Assembly: GCA_016124315.1 (NCBI GenBank)
Contig: WGNW01000098.1
Coordinates: forward strand, 1-35,110
DNA length: 35,110 bases
Source of the DNA: Alphaproteobacteria bacterium
Lineage (GTDB): Bacteria > Pseudomonadota > Alphaproteobacteria > SMXS01
Direction of reading: 5' to 3'
The notes beneath the pieces were generated by a model. The model saw nothing but the letters and a program-made list of their open reading frames with translations, was not told the origin of the DNA and made no database searches. Positions 16,583 through 24,010 of the stretch are shown here, in pieces. Both the position numbers and the translations under genes were made by a program. Numbering within the stretch: position 1 is the stretch's first letter; each line of letters opens with the position of its first letter.

Positions 16583-16676
16583 AACTTCTAGATTGCGGTC
16601 CGGCCGGCCCTCGGGCCAGCCCTGCGATCGGACGCGGCGTCCGGCGCCGCACGGAACATATAGGAGATCGGAGCCG

Positions 16677-17549
16677 ATGAAGCGACTCTTCGTCTTCGGC
16701 ATGGGCTATACCGCGCAGGAGGTCGGCCGCCAGGTCCGTGCCGACGGATGGCGCGTGGCCGGCACCTGCCGCAGCGCCGAGACCGCCGAGGCGCTGGACC
16801 GCCAGGGCTTCGAGATGTTCCTGTTCGACGGCCGGCAGCCCATGGAGTCGGCCGCCCGGGCCCTCGCCGGGACCACCCACCTGCTGGCCTCGGTGCCGCC
16901 CGACGATTCGGGCGACCCGGTGCTGCGCGCCCATGCGGGCGACATCGCCTCGCTGCCCGGCCTCGCCTGGGCCGGCTACCTGTCCACCACCGGCATTTAC
17001 GGCGACCGCGACGGCGCCTGGGTCGACGAGAGCACGCCGCGCTCGCCCACCACGCCCCGCGGCCGCCGCCGCGCCGAGGCGGAGATGGCGTGGATGGGCC
17101 TGCGCGAGCTGGGCATGGTGCCGGTGCACCTGTTCCGCCTGCCCGGCATCTACGGCCCCGGCCGCAGCGCCATCGATGCGGTGCGGGCCGGCCGCACCCG
17201 GCGCATCTTCAAACCGGGACAGGTGTTCTCGCGCATCCACGTCGACGACCTGGCCGCCGCCCTGATCGCCTCCATGGTCCAGCCCCGGCCAGGCGCCGTC
17301 TACAATCTGTGCGACGACGAGCCGGCGCCGCCCCAGGACGTCACGGCCTATGCCTGCGAGCTGCTGGGCCTGCCGGTCGAACCGCTGACGCCCCTTGAGG
17401 AGGCCGACCTCAGCCCCATGGCGCGCAGCTTCTACGAGGACAGCAAGCGGGTCAGCAACGAGCGGATGAAGCGCGAGTTGGGTGTCCGCCTCGCCTATCC
17501 CACCTACCGAGAAGGCCTGCGGGCGATCCTCGCCCGTCAGGGCAGCTGA
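16677..17549 (+). CDS. YeeZ-like NAD(P)-dependent SDR epimerase/dehydratase
   Basis: A 290-residue extended-type SDR. It begins RLFVFGMGYTAQEVGRQVRA (Rossmann turn GMGYTA) and carries YLSTTGIYGDRDGAWVDES, typical of the E. coli YeeZ group. FRLPGIYGPGRSAIDAVRAG and FSRIHVDDLAAAL follow. The classical active-site Tyr-x3-Lys is not clear. The C-terminus (YEDSKRVSNERMKRELGVRL) is family-typical. ATG 16677 has TAGGAG upstream. It is divergent from the TPR gene and converges on an alpha/beta hydrolase with a 13-base overlap. Substrate unknown. Confidence 0.82.
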   Translation: MKRLFVFGMGYTAQEVGRQVRADGWRVAGTCRSAETAEALDRQGFEMFLFDGRQPMESAARALAGTTHLLASVPPDDSGDPVLRAHAGDIASLPGLAWAGYLSTTGIYGDRDGAWVDESTPRSPTTPRGRRRAEAEMAWMGLRELGMVPVHLFRLPGIYGPGRSAIDAVRAGRTRRIFKPGQVFSRIHVDDLAAALIASMVQPRPGAVYNLCDDEPAPPQDVTAYACELLGLPVEPLTPLEEADLSPMARSFYEDSKRVSNERMKRELGVRLAYPTYREGLRAILARQGS

Positions 17550-18463
17550 CCGCCCCGGTTCGGGCGGGAGTGACGCCACTCGGCCAGCAGGGTGCGCAGC
17601 GCCGCTACGAAGGGCAGCGGCTGGTCGAGGAACACGTGGTGGTCCGCCTCCGGGATGGCGACGAACGGCACCGAGCTGTCCAGCACCTCGAACATGTAGT
17701 CGGCGATCTCCTGGGTGAAGAGCTGGCTGCGGTCGCCGTACATCACGCCGACCCGGCACGGAATGCTCTTCAGCGCCTCGCGCATGTCGCCGAAGCGGAA
17801 CTTGCCGAACAGCTGGTCGTCGAACTTCCAGGTCCAGCCGCCGTCCGCCTGGGTCACCGAATGGCGGCCGATGTAATCGACCAGGTAGTCGTTGTCGCAC
17901 TCCTGCGGCGGCATCAGCCGGAAGCGGGCCAGGATAGTCTCGAAATCGGGATAGATCTTCTTGGGGCGGATCGGCGCCCGCTTGCGGTCCCGCTGCCACT
18001 GGTAATCGGGCGGCCGCACCGGTGAGTCCACCAGCACCACGCCGGTCAGCCGGTCGCCGTAGAGGGTCGTGGTGTGCAGGGTGACGAAGCCGCCGAAGCT
18101 GTGGCCGACGATGATCGGCTTGTCGTCGAAGCCCGCGTCCTCGCACACCGCCATCAGCTCCGCCGCGAACAGGTCGCCCGAATAGGCGTCGCGGCGCCCG
18201 CTGTCGCCGGCGCCCGACAGGTCGATCGCCGCGACGCTGTAGTGGTCGGTGAAGAACGGCGCGAGGAACCGCCACCAGTGGGCGTGGGCGCCGCCGCCGT
18301 GCACCAGCAGCAGGCCCGGCTTGCCCGGCCGGTCCCAGAGCAGGTAGTGGATGGGGCAGCCCTCGACGATGACCGTGCGGTCCTCGTAGGCGAAGGTCAG
18401 GGCTTTGCGGAACCATTCCGGCGCATCGGGATGGACCTGGTCGATCGGCGCTTGCTTGTTCAT
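17537..18463 (-). CDS. alpha/beta-fold hydrolase
   Basis: A 308-residue alpha/beta hydrolase. The oxyanion segment is LLLVHGGGAHAHWWRF, the nucleophile elbow VGHSFGG (Ser), an Asp candidate MYGDRSQLF, and the His ADHHVFLDQP. The central cap region (residues about 165-240) is charged and large. The family covers C-C hydrolases, esterases, lipases and epoxide hydrolases; context does not decide which. The start is ATG 18463 (MNKQAPIDQVHPDAPEWF). Its final 13 bases overlap the 3' end of the YeeZ-like gene. Likely a single-gene unit. Confidence 0.85.
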   Translation of the reverse strand: MNKQAPIDQVHPDAPEWFRKALTFAYEDRTVIVEGCPIHYLLWDRPGKPGLLLVHGGGAHAHWWRFLAPFFTDHYSVAAIDLSGAGDSGRRDAYSGDLFAAELMAVCEDAGFDDKPIIVGHSFGGFVTLHTTTLYGDRLTGVVLVDSPVRPPDYQWQRDRKRAPIRPKKIYPDFETILARFRLMPPQECDNDYLVDYIGRHSVTQADGGWTWKFDDQLFGKFRFGDMREALKSIPCRVGVMYGDRSQLFTQEIADYMFEVLDSSVPFVAIPEADHHVFLDQPLPFVAALRTLLAEWRHSRPNRGGQLP

Positions 18464-18506
18464 GGCGACATCTTGGTCCGCCGCCGGACGGCGCGCAAGA
18501 TCGGCT

Positions 18507-18983
18507 TCAGGCCTGCCAGACCTGCGCCCCCTCGCCCGCGGCCAGCGCGCCGATCGACCACATCTCAACGCGCCAGGGACTGAGCTTCAGGGCGCCGTAG
18601 GTCGGATCCTCGGCACTCTTCCAGAACATGTGCAGATCGTAGCCGTAGGGCTCGGGCTTGGAGCCGAACAGCGCCCACACACGCTGCTTCTCGGCCGGGT
18701 CCTCCGCCCATTCGGTGCGGCAATCGGCGATGACGTGCTCCCGGTCGGGCGTCCAGTAGGCGACCGAGACATACGGGTTTCCGGCCAGGTGCCGGGCCTT
18801 CAGGCTTTGCCGGCCGGTGGCGATCCATCCCTGCGGCCGGCCGCCGGGAAACTCCCACACGGGATGAAGGATGCGCGCCCGCAGCCGGCCCCTGGTGTCC
18901 TGCGTCGAGACCGACGCCCAGACCACCGACGAGACCCGCCGCTCGAAGGTTCCCCGCATGTCGTCGAACGCAGTGCCGGCCAT
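18507..18983 (-). CDS. pyridoxamine-5'-phosphate-oxidase-like FMN-binding protein
   Basis: A 158-residue split-barrel flavin protein. The pattern RGRLRARILHPVWEF, GWIATGRQSLKARHLAGNPY then VSVAYWTPDREHVIADCRTE is typical of PNPOx-like and F420/FMN-dependent reductase families. VWALFGSKPEPYGYDLHMFW and a C-terminal LSPWRVEMW follow. It may reduce or oxidise a small substrate, or bind heme or FMN; real PdxH activity is unlikely since the vitamin B6 site is not evident. ATG 18983 has GGGGAGGA upstream. The palindrome TTACCGAAAGGGAA sits 15 bases before the ATG. Confidence 0.78.
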   Translation of the reverse strand: MAGTAFDDMRGTFERRVSSVVWASVSTQDTRGRLRARILHPVWEFPGGRPQGWIATGRQSLKARHLAGNPYVSVAYWTPDREHVIADCRTEWAEDPAEKQRVWALFGSKPEPYGYDLHMFWKSAEDPTYGALKLSPWRVEMWSIGALAAGEGAQVWQA

Positions 18984-18997
18984 CCGATCCTCCCCTG

Positions 18998-19011
18998 TTA
19001 CCGAAAGGGAA
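18998..19011. promoter_or_regulatory. candidate operator TTACCGAAAGGGAA before the PNPOx-like gene
   Basis: It is the centre of the near-palindrome TGTTACCGAAAGGGAACA (18996-19013), next to the SD of the PNPOx-like gene. It matches the perfect palindrome at 23024-23037 at 13 of 14 positions. Two such similar palindromes in intergenic DNA 4 kb apart suggest a shared repressor or activator. Confidence 0.5.
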
Positions 19012-19030
19012 CATCAAGCCCGGGCACGCG

Positions 19031-19930
19031 TCAAGCGCCGGCCATCCCTTCGATCGCGGCACGCACCAGTTCGGGCTCCTCCATGGGCAGGAAGTGCGTG
19101 GTGCCGGGCACCTGCTCCAGGCGCCAGTCCGGCTGGCGGGCGCGGAGCAGTTCGGGCACGCCCTCGCGCAGGGTGGACTCCTTCTCGGCGTAGAGGATGT
19201 GCACGGGACAGCGCACCCGGCCCATGTCGCGCCAGAAGATGTGCCCCGCCGAGCCGAACACGGCCGCCTCCCAGGCCGGCGCACAGGTGAGCTCAACCTG
19301 CCCGTCCGGCAGATCCCGGGTGCCGCCCTCGATGTAGTCGCGCAGCACCGCGTCGGGCCAGGTGGCGAAGGCGCCGCGGCCCCGGTAGGCCTCCAGCATC
19401 GCCTCGCGGCCGGGAAACACGGCGCGCCGCCGGGCGGCGCCCTGGGCGAGCGGGTTGGGCGCCGGACGGCCGGCCCTGCGCTCCAGCCACAGCCGCCGCG
19501 ACACCCGGGCGTGCATCAGCACCGGCTCCACCATCACCAGCCCACGCGCCATCTCCGGGCGGGAAGCGGCCGCCAGCATGGCCACCCGGCCGCCCATGGA
19601 ATGGCCCGACAGCAGGGCGGGCTCGCCCAGCGCGTCGAGCAGCGCGACCAGGTCGTCGCGGAACGCTTCCCAGCTTCCCAGCCGGTCGGGGTCGGCCGGC
19701 GCCTCGGAGAAGCCGTGGCCCCGCTGGTCGGGCGCGACGATGCGGAACCGGCCGGCCAGCGGCGCGAGCAGTTCCCGGTAGGTGCCGGCGTTGAAGCCGG
19801 TGGCGTGGGCGAAGACCAGCAGCGGGCGGTTCGCACCGCCCTGCCAGCGCAGCAGCGAAAAGCGCCCGCGGCCCGGCAGGTCGATGGTTTCGCGGGCCGG
19901 TGAGGCGCTGCTGGCGTCGCGCTGGAGCAT
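19031..19930 (-). CDS. alpha/beta-fold hydrolase
   Basis: A 299-residue alpha/beta hydrolase with FAHATGFNAGTYRELLAPLA, APDQRGHGFSEAP, nucleophile elbow LSGHSMGGRVAML (Ser), acid candidate in ILYAEKESTL and His in GTTHFLPMEEP. These are features of esterases and related hydrolases with a Met-Gly-Gly elbow. I chose ATG 19930 (MLQRDASSASPARETIDL) with AGGGGA upstream. A longer frame to 20032 would take in the palindrome at 20001-20015 and is less family-like. It lies upstream of, and in line with, the PNPOx-like gene. Substrate unknown. Confidence 0.83.
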   Translation of the reverse strand: MLQRDASSASPARETIDLPGRGRFSLLRWQGGANRPLLVFAHATGFNAGTYRELLAPLAGRFRIVAPDQRGHGFSEAPADPDRLGSWEAFRDDLVALLDALGEPALLSGHSMGGRVAMLAAASRPEMARGLVMVEPVLMHARVSRRLWLERRAGRPAPNPLAQGAARRRAVFPGREAMLEAYRGRGAFATWPDAVLRDYIEGGTRDLPDGQVELTCAPAWEAAVFGSAGHIFWRDMGRVRCPVHILYAEKESTLREGVPELLRARQPDWRLEQVPGTTHFLPMEEPELVRAAIEGMAGA

Positions 19931-20000
19931 GCGGTGTCCCCTGGTGAAGCGTCGGCGGAGGTGGGGCGCGAGGCCCGCAGTGGGCCGCACCCTAGCAAAG

Positions 20001-20015
20001 TTCCTCGCCGAGGAA
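20001..20015. promoter_or_regulatory. candidate operator TTCCTCGCCGAGGAA
   Basis: A perfect palindrome with 7-bp arms around one base, in the divergent gap between the hydrolase (start 19930) and the EamA transporter (start 20116). Position suits a site controlling either gene. It could also be chance in GC-rich DNA. Confidence 0.35.
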
Positions 20016-20115
20016 ACCATCAAGTCCGACATTCATCCGTGACGGTTGGCGCACAATCGGCGTGACAAGCGGTTGTCGGGCCTGCAAATTGCACGTCCCC
20101 CGCCCCGGAGCTCCC

Positions 20116-21021
20116 GTGACACCGCCTCCCCACCCGCAAGACGGCAACCCCATGCGCGGCATCCTGCTGATGCTGGCCGCCTTCGTGACCTTCTCGTGCA
20201 TGGACACCACCGCCAAGCTGCTCGGCGGCATGGGCTACGAGGCGGTGTTCATCATCTGGGGACGGCTGATTTTCCAGGTGGCGGTACTCGCGCCGTTCGT
20301 GCTGAAGCATGGCGGCCCGCGGGCGGTAGCCAGCCGTCATCCCCGGCTGCAGGTGATCCGCGGCCTGAGCATGCTGGGCGCAGGCGTATCGTTCGTCACC
20401 GGGCTGCACTTCCTGCCGCTCGCCACCATGACCGCCATCAACTTCATCGGCCCGTTCGTGGTGACCATCATGTCCATCGTCTTTTTGAAAGAGCATGTGG
20501 GGCCGCACCGCTGGATGGCGATCGTGGTGGGCTTCGCCGGCGCGCTGCTGATCATCCGGCCGGGCACCGCCGGCTTCCATCCGGCCTCGCTGTTCGCCGT
20601 GGTCACCGCCTGCTGCTGGTCGGTGGCGATGATCACCACCCGGCAGATCCGGCCCGACGATTCCACCCTCACCACCCTGGTGTGGACCGTGCTGACCGGA
20701 CTCGCCGGCTCATCGCTGCTCGTGTCCATGTTCTGGAAGCCCGTATCGTGGGAAGCCATTGGCCTGCTGGCCTTCATGGGCGTCGGCGCGACGCTGGGCC
20801 AGCTCTTCATGGTCAAGGCGCTGAACCACGCCGGCGCTTCCATGCTCGCCCCCTTCGCCTACAGCCAGATCATCTGGGCGACGCTGCTGGGCTTCGCCAT
20901 CTGGGGCGAATTCCCCGACCACTGGACCTGGTTCGGCGCGGCGATCATCGTCGCCTGCGGCCTCTATGTCTGGCACCGGGAGCGGCGCCTCGCCGCGCCC
21001 CGGCTGAAGCAGCCGGCCTGA
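20116..21021 (+). CDS. DMT-superfamily (EamA) transporter
   Basis: A 301-residue inner-membrane protein with about ten hydrophobic helices in two EamA repeats. The first runs from GILLMLAAFVTFSCMDTTAK to about residue 140, and the second from SLFAVVTACCWSVAMITTRQ onward. EamA proteins export or import metabolites such as amino acids, nucleosides or small organic compounds; the substrate is not predictable. GTG 20116 has GGAG five bases upstream; ATG 20152 (MRGILLML) is a plausible alternative. It is followed by a GC-rich hairpin and then by the EthD-like gene. Confidence 0.86.
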   Translation: MTPPPHPQDGNPMRGILLMLAAFVTFSCMDTTAKLLGGMGYEAVFIIWGRLIFQVAVLAPFVLKHGGPRAVASRHPRLQVIRGLSMLGAGVSFVTGLHFLPLATMTAINFIGPFVVTIMSIVFLKEHVGPHRWMAIVVGFAGALLIIRPGTAGFHPASLFAVVTACCWSVAMITTRQIRPDDSTLTTLVWTVLTGLAGSSLLVSMFWKPVSWEAIGLLAFMGVGATLGQLFMVKALNHAGASMLAPFAYSQIIWATLLGFAIWGEFPDHWTWFGAAIIVACGLYVWHRERRLAAPRLKQPA

Positions 21022-21039
21022 TCGTCCCGCGCGAGGCTT

Positions 21040-21057
21040 GCCCGGCCCTGGCCGGGC
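21040..21057 (+). terminator. GC-rich hairpin between transporter and EthD-like gene
   Basis: GCCCGGC and GCCGGGC pair around the loop CCTG, 19 bases after the transporter stop. There is no T tract, so full termination is uncertain; it may only attenuate. Confidence 0.35.
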
Positions 21058-21095
21058 GGCATAGGCTCGAAGGGGAGCCATTCGGGGAGAGGGGA

Positions 21096-21830
21096 ATGCT
21101 GAAGCTGATCCGGTGCCTGCGGCGCCTGCCCGGGCTGTCGCTCGGGGAATTCCACGCACACTGGCTGGAACACCACGCCCGGCTGCCCCTCGGCGACCGG
21201 CCGGTCCGGCGCTATGTGCAGTATCACCGCCTGCCGGACGACCCCATCTACAAGGCGATGATGCAGGCCGAGGGCGCGACGGCCGAGCCTTATGACGGCG
21301 TCTCGATCCAGTGGTGGGACGACCATCGGTCCATGGCGGACGACCTGGCCGGCTCGCCCGAGGGGCAAGTGGCCCTCGGGGACGAGCAGCACTTCGTCGA
21401 CCCCGCCGGCTCCACCGCCTGCCTGACCGAGGAGCGGGTTATCATCGAGCCCGCGGGCGACGTCCCCTACGTGCTGTTCGAGTGCCTGCGCCGGCGCGAC
21501 GACATGGACCGCGCGGCGTTCCAGAAGCGCTGGGAGCAGCATGCCTTCATCGGCCGGCAGGCGCACCGGATGGGCCTGCTCAAGGGCTACATCCAGAACT
21601 GCGCCCTGCTCGAGGACGACGACCGCTGGGCCGCCACCGGCGGCGACGGCGCGGCCGCCTGGGACGGCGTGGTGACCGCTTATTTCGACAGCGTCGCCAA
21701 GCTGAAGGCGCTGCTGGCGGCGCCGCTGGGCTCCGCCGAAGCCTACGAGGACGAACGGACCTTCATGGACCACGTCCGCTCGTCCTACCTGGTCGCGCGG
21801 CGCCACGTGATCAGGGATGTGGTCCGCTAG
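21096..21830 (+). CDS. EthD-domain protein with two ferredoxin-like repeats
   Basis: A 244-residue protein made of two similar halves. Residues about 1-105 (MLKLIRCLRRLPGLSLGEFH then HWLEHHARL) and about 120-235 (VLFECLRRRDDMDRAAFQKR then WEQHAFIGRQAHRM) each fit the EthD dimeric alpha/beta-barrel fold. EthD proteins are found in oxygenase gene clusters and act as small monooxygenase or cyclase-like partners. The doubled form would fold as an internal dimer. ATG 21096 follows GGGGAGAGGGG. It lies next to DUF1330, another member of the same fold group, on the opposite strand. Confidence 0.76.
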   Translation: MLKLIRCLRRLPGLSLGEFHAHWLEHHARLPLGDRPVRRYVQYHRLPDDPIYKAMMQAEGATAEPYDGVSIQWWDDHRSMADDLAGSPEGQVALGDEQHFVDPAGSTACLTEERVIIEPAGDVPYVLFECLRRRDDMDRAAFQKRWEQHAFIGRQAHRMGLLKGYIQNCALLEDDDRWAATGGDGAAAWDGVVTAYFDSVAKLKALLAAPLGSAEAYEDERTFMDHVRSSYLVARRHVIRDVVR

Positions 21831-21852
21831 GCGGCCCCGGGGCCGGGTCGGG

Positions 21853-22146
21853 CTAGCCGGCTTCCTGCAGGATGACGTTGTTCAGGATCACCTTGCCCTT
21901 GCGGATCTCCTTGGCCTTCGCATACTCGGGCGAGTCCCAGAACGCCCGGAACGCCTCGCGCGATGGCCAGCGGATGACGATGGTCTGGAAGCCTTCCGGC
22001 CACTCGCCCTCGACGACCTCGGGCGCCGCGCTCTGGGCGACGTACTCGCCGCCATACTGCTTCACCAGCGGCGCGGCGATGGCGCCGTAGGCCTCCAGGA
22101 AGCTGGGGTCGAGAACCTTCATGTTGGCGACCACGTATATGCTCAT
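21853..22146 (-). CDS. DUF1330 domain protein
   Basis: A 97-residue dimeric alpha/beta-barrel (ferredoxin-like) protein with the DUF1330 pattern: MSIYVVANMKVLDPSFLEAY, VKQYGGEYVA, EGEWPEGFQTIVIRWPSREA and FRAFWDSPEYAKAKEIR. Biochemical role is not established. ATG 22146 has CGAGGAGAGAGG just upstream. It follows the SDR gene by 31 bases on the same strand, so the two are probably one operon. Confidence 0.87.
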   Translation of the reverse strand: MSIYVVANMKVLDPSFLEAYGAIAAPLVKQYGGEYVAQSAAPEVVEGEWPEGFQTIVIRWPSREAFRAFWDSPEYAKAKEIRKGKVILNNVILQEAG

Positions 22147-22177
22147 TGCCTCTCTCCTCGGGCAGGCGGCGGCGCGC

Positions 22178-22939
22178 TCAGCGCGGCGCCATGCGGATGG
22201 CGCCGTCGAGGCGGATGGTCTCGCCGTTGAGCATGGTATTGGTGCAGATCTCGCGCACCATGGAGGCGAACTCCTCCGGCTTGCCGAGGCGCTTGGGGAA
22301 CGGGATCGAGTTGGCCAGGGATTCGAGCACCTCGTCGCGGGCGCGCAGCATCAGCGGCGTGGCGAAGATGCCCGGGCAGATGGTGTTGCAGCGGATGCCC
22401 ACGTTCGACAGGTCGCGGGCGATCACCAGCGTCATGCCGACGATGCCGGCCTTCGACGCCGTGTAAGCGATCTGGCCGATCTGGCCGTCGAAGGCGGCGA
22501 CCGAGGCGGTCTGCACGATCACGCCGCGCTCGCCGTCGTCCATGGGATCGAGGGTCTGCATCTCGGCGGCCACCAGGCGCGAGCAGTTGAAGTGGCCGAT
22601 CAGGTTGGCGTCGATCACCCGCTTGAAATCGGCCAGCGCCATCGGCCCGTCGCGGCCGACGATCTTGTTCGCCTTGCCGAAGCCGGCGCAGTTGACCAGG
22701 ATGCGGGGGATGCCGTGCGCACTCTTGGCGGCCTCCAGGCCGGCCAGCGCGTCCTCCTCCGACGACACGTCGACCCTGGCGAACACGCCGCCGATCTCGC
22801 CGGCGACCTTCGGCCCCAGATCCTCGTTCAGGTCCCAGATGGTGACCTTCACCCCGTTCTCGGTCAGCATGCGCGCGGTGGCCGCGCCCAGACCCGACGC
22901 GCCGCCCGTGATGATGGCGGACTGTCCCTGCAGTTTCAT
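22178..22939 (-). CDS. SDR dehydrogenase, 3-hydroxyacyl-CoA dehydrogenase type-2-like
   Basis: A 253-residue classical SDR. It has the cofactor motif TGGASGLGAAT, an Asp in WDLNE that favours NAD over NADP, LVNCAGFG, the catalytic set SVAAFDGQIGQIAYTASKAG (Ser, Tyr-x3-Lys) and CPGIFATPLM. The overall pattern, including QIGQIAYTASKAGIVGMTL and NSIPFPKRLGKPEEFASMV, resembles HSD17B10/type-2 3-hydroxyacyl-CoA dehydrogenases that oxidise short and branched 3-hydroxyacyl-CoA or hydroxysteroids. ATG 22939. It shares an intergenic region, holding a perfect 14-bp palindrome, with the divergent ABM gene. Confidence 0.88.
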   Translation of the reverse strand: MKLQGQSAIITGGASGLGAATARMLTENGVKVTIWDLNEDLGPKVAGEIGGVFARVDVSSEEDALAGLEAAKSAHGIPRILVNCAGFGKANKIVGRDGPMALADFKRVIDANLIGHFNCSRLVAAEMQTLDPMDDGERGVIVQTASVAAFDGQIGQIAYTASKAGIVGMTLVIARDLSNVGIRCNTICPGIFATPLMLRARDEVLESLANSIPFPKRLGKPEEFASMVREICTNTMLNGETIRLDGAIRMAPR

Positions 22940-23023
22940 GTGTCTTCCCCGCTTTGGATGATTGACTCGGATGGTTGCCCCACCCGGATTAGCGGCGCGG
23001 CGGACGCAAGGCAAGCGCCGTCG

Positions 23024-23037
23024 TTACCGAAAGGTAA
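23024..23037. promoter_or_regulatory. candidate operator TTACCGAAAGGTAA between SDR and ABM genes
   Basis: A perfect palindrome (TTACC-GAAA-GGTAA) midway between the two divergent starts, about 85 bases from each. A near-copy precedes the PNPOx-like gene at 18998. Such placement suits a dimeric regulator controlling both directions. Confidence 0.52.
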
Positions 23038-23121
23038 AGACGGCCGCGGCGGCGCCTGCGGCGTTGACTTGTCGGCCGCCGCGCCGCAGGGTTTGCGCCC
23101 ATCCAACGAGGAGGAAGCCCC

Positions 23122-23436
23122 ATGACCATCATCATCGGCGCGGAGATCCGCATCGAGCCCGAGGACATGCCCAAGATCCGGCAGTTCGCGTCCGTCATGG
23201 TCGAGAAGACCGTGACCCTGGAGAAGGACACCTGCATCAGCTACGCCTTCTCGGAGGACTTCAACGACCCCGGCCTAGTGCGCATCTTCGAGGTCTGGGA
23301 GTCCGACGCGGCGCTGGCCGAGCACTTCAAGACCCAGCACATGGCCGACTTCCAGGAAGGCATGAAGGGCATCCGCGTGAAGGGCGTGACCGCCAACCGC
23401 TACGAGGTTGGCAGCTACGGCCCGCTGCAGCGCTGA
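23122..23436 (+). CDS. antibiotic-biosynthesis-monooxygenase (ABM) domain protein
   Basis: A 104-residue dimeric alpha/beta-barrel protein with IIIGAEIRIEPEDMPKIRQF, CISYAFSEDFNDPGLVRIFE, VWESDAALAEHFKTQHMADF and a final strand. This is the ABM/YgiN layout of cofactor-free quinol oxygenases and related enzymes. ATG 23122 with GAGGAGG upstream. It is the first gene of a tight plus-strand run with the CMD-like and 2-hydroxyacid dehydrogenase genes (gaps of 10 and 9 bases). The substrate is not known. Confidence 0.86.
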   Translation: MTIIIGAEIRIEPEDMPKIRQFASVMVEKTVTLEKDTCISYAFSEDFNDPGLVRIFEVWESDAALAEHFKTQHMADFQEGMKGIRVKGVTANRYEVGSYGPLQR

Positions 23437-23446
23437 GGGCCCGGCC

Positions 23447-24001
23447 ATGACCATTCCCGGACCCGCCCGCATCGAGCCCCTTGCCGACGACCAGCTTCCC
23501 GACTGGATGCGCGACGGCCCCGCCATCCTGCGCGTCAACATCATGAAGACGCTGGCACACCACCCGGATCTGCTGAAGCCCTGGAACCGGTTCGCCGGCC
23601 ACGTCATGGGCTACACCAGCACGCTCAATGGCCGCGAGCGCGAGATCCTGATCCTGCGCACCGGCTGGAACCACCAGTCCGACTACGAATGGGGCCAGCA
23701 CGTCATCATCGGCCGCCGCTCGGGCCTGAGCGACGACGAGATCATGGCCATCGCCACCTGGCCGAAAGGCGGCGCCTGGACCGAGCAGGAGACGCTGCTG
23801 CTGACCGCCGCCGACGAGCTCTACAACGACTCCCAGATCGGCGACGCGACCTGGGCGGCGCTGCGCAAGCACTACGACGAGAAGCAGATGCTCGACATCG
23901 TCTTCGCCGTCGGCCAGTACACCCTGGTCTGCTACACCCTGAAGTCGGCGCGGGTGCAGCTCGACGAGGGCGTCGGCGGCCTGCCCGACCTCAAAGGCTA
24001 G
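23447..24001 (+). CDS. carboxymuconolactone-decarboxylase-family protein lacking the usual cysteines
   Basis: A 184-residue all-helical CMD/AhpD-fold protein. The core reads GREREILILRTGWNHQSDYE then WGQHVIIGRRSGLSDDEI, followed by LLTAADELYNDSQIGDATWA. Many relatives have a Cys pair or Cys before the EYEW..H helix; here the spot reads WNHQSDYEWGQH with no Cys, so a peroxidase role is unlikely. ATG 23447. It sits in the ABM-CMD-hydroxyacid-dehydrogenase run, which suggests a step in breakdown of an organic acid or ring compound. Confidence 0.85.
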   Translation: MTIPGPARIEPLADDQLPDWMRDGPAILRVNIMKTLAHHPDLLKPWNRFAGHVMGYTSTLNGREREILILRTGWNHQSDYEWGQHVIIGRRSGLSDDEIMAIATWPKGGAWTEQETLLLTAADELYNDSQIGDATWAALRKHYDEKQMLDIVFAVGQYTLVCYTLKSARVQLDEGVGGLPDLKG

Positions 24002-24010
24002 GAAGGCGGC

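Noticed and set aside
15858-18416. An 852-codon open frame on the minus strand.
   Set aside because: It crosses the TPR, YeeZ-like and hydrolase genes in another frame; its composition (Arg/Gly/Pro-rich) is that of a GC-rich shadow frame with no domain.
21832-21845. CGGCCCCGGGGCCG palindrome between the convergent EthD-like and DUF1330 genes.
   Set aside because: No room for a loop in the perfect form, no T tract, and GC-only palindromes are expected by chance in such DNA.
22121-23125. Plus-strand frame opposite the SDR gene, 334 codons.
   Set aside because: Shadow of the SDR; no recognisable domain and codon bias reversed.
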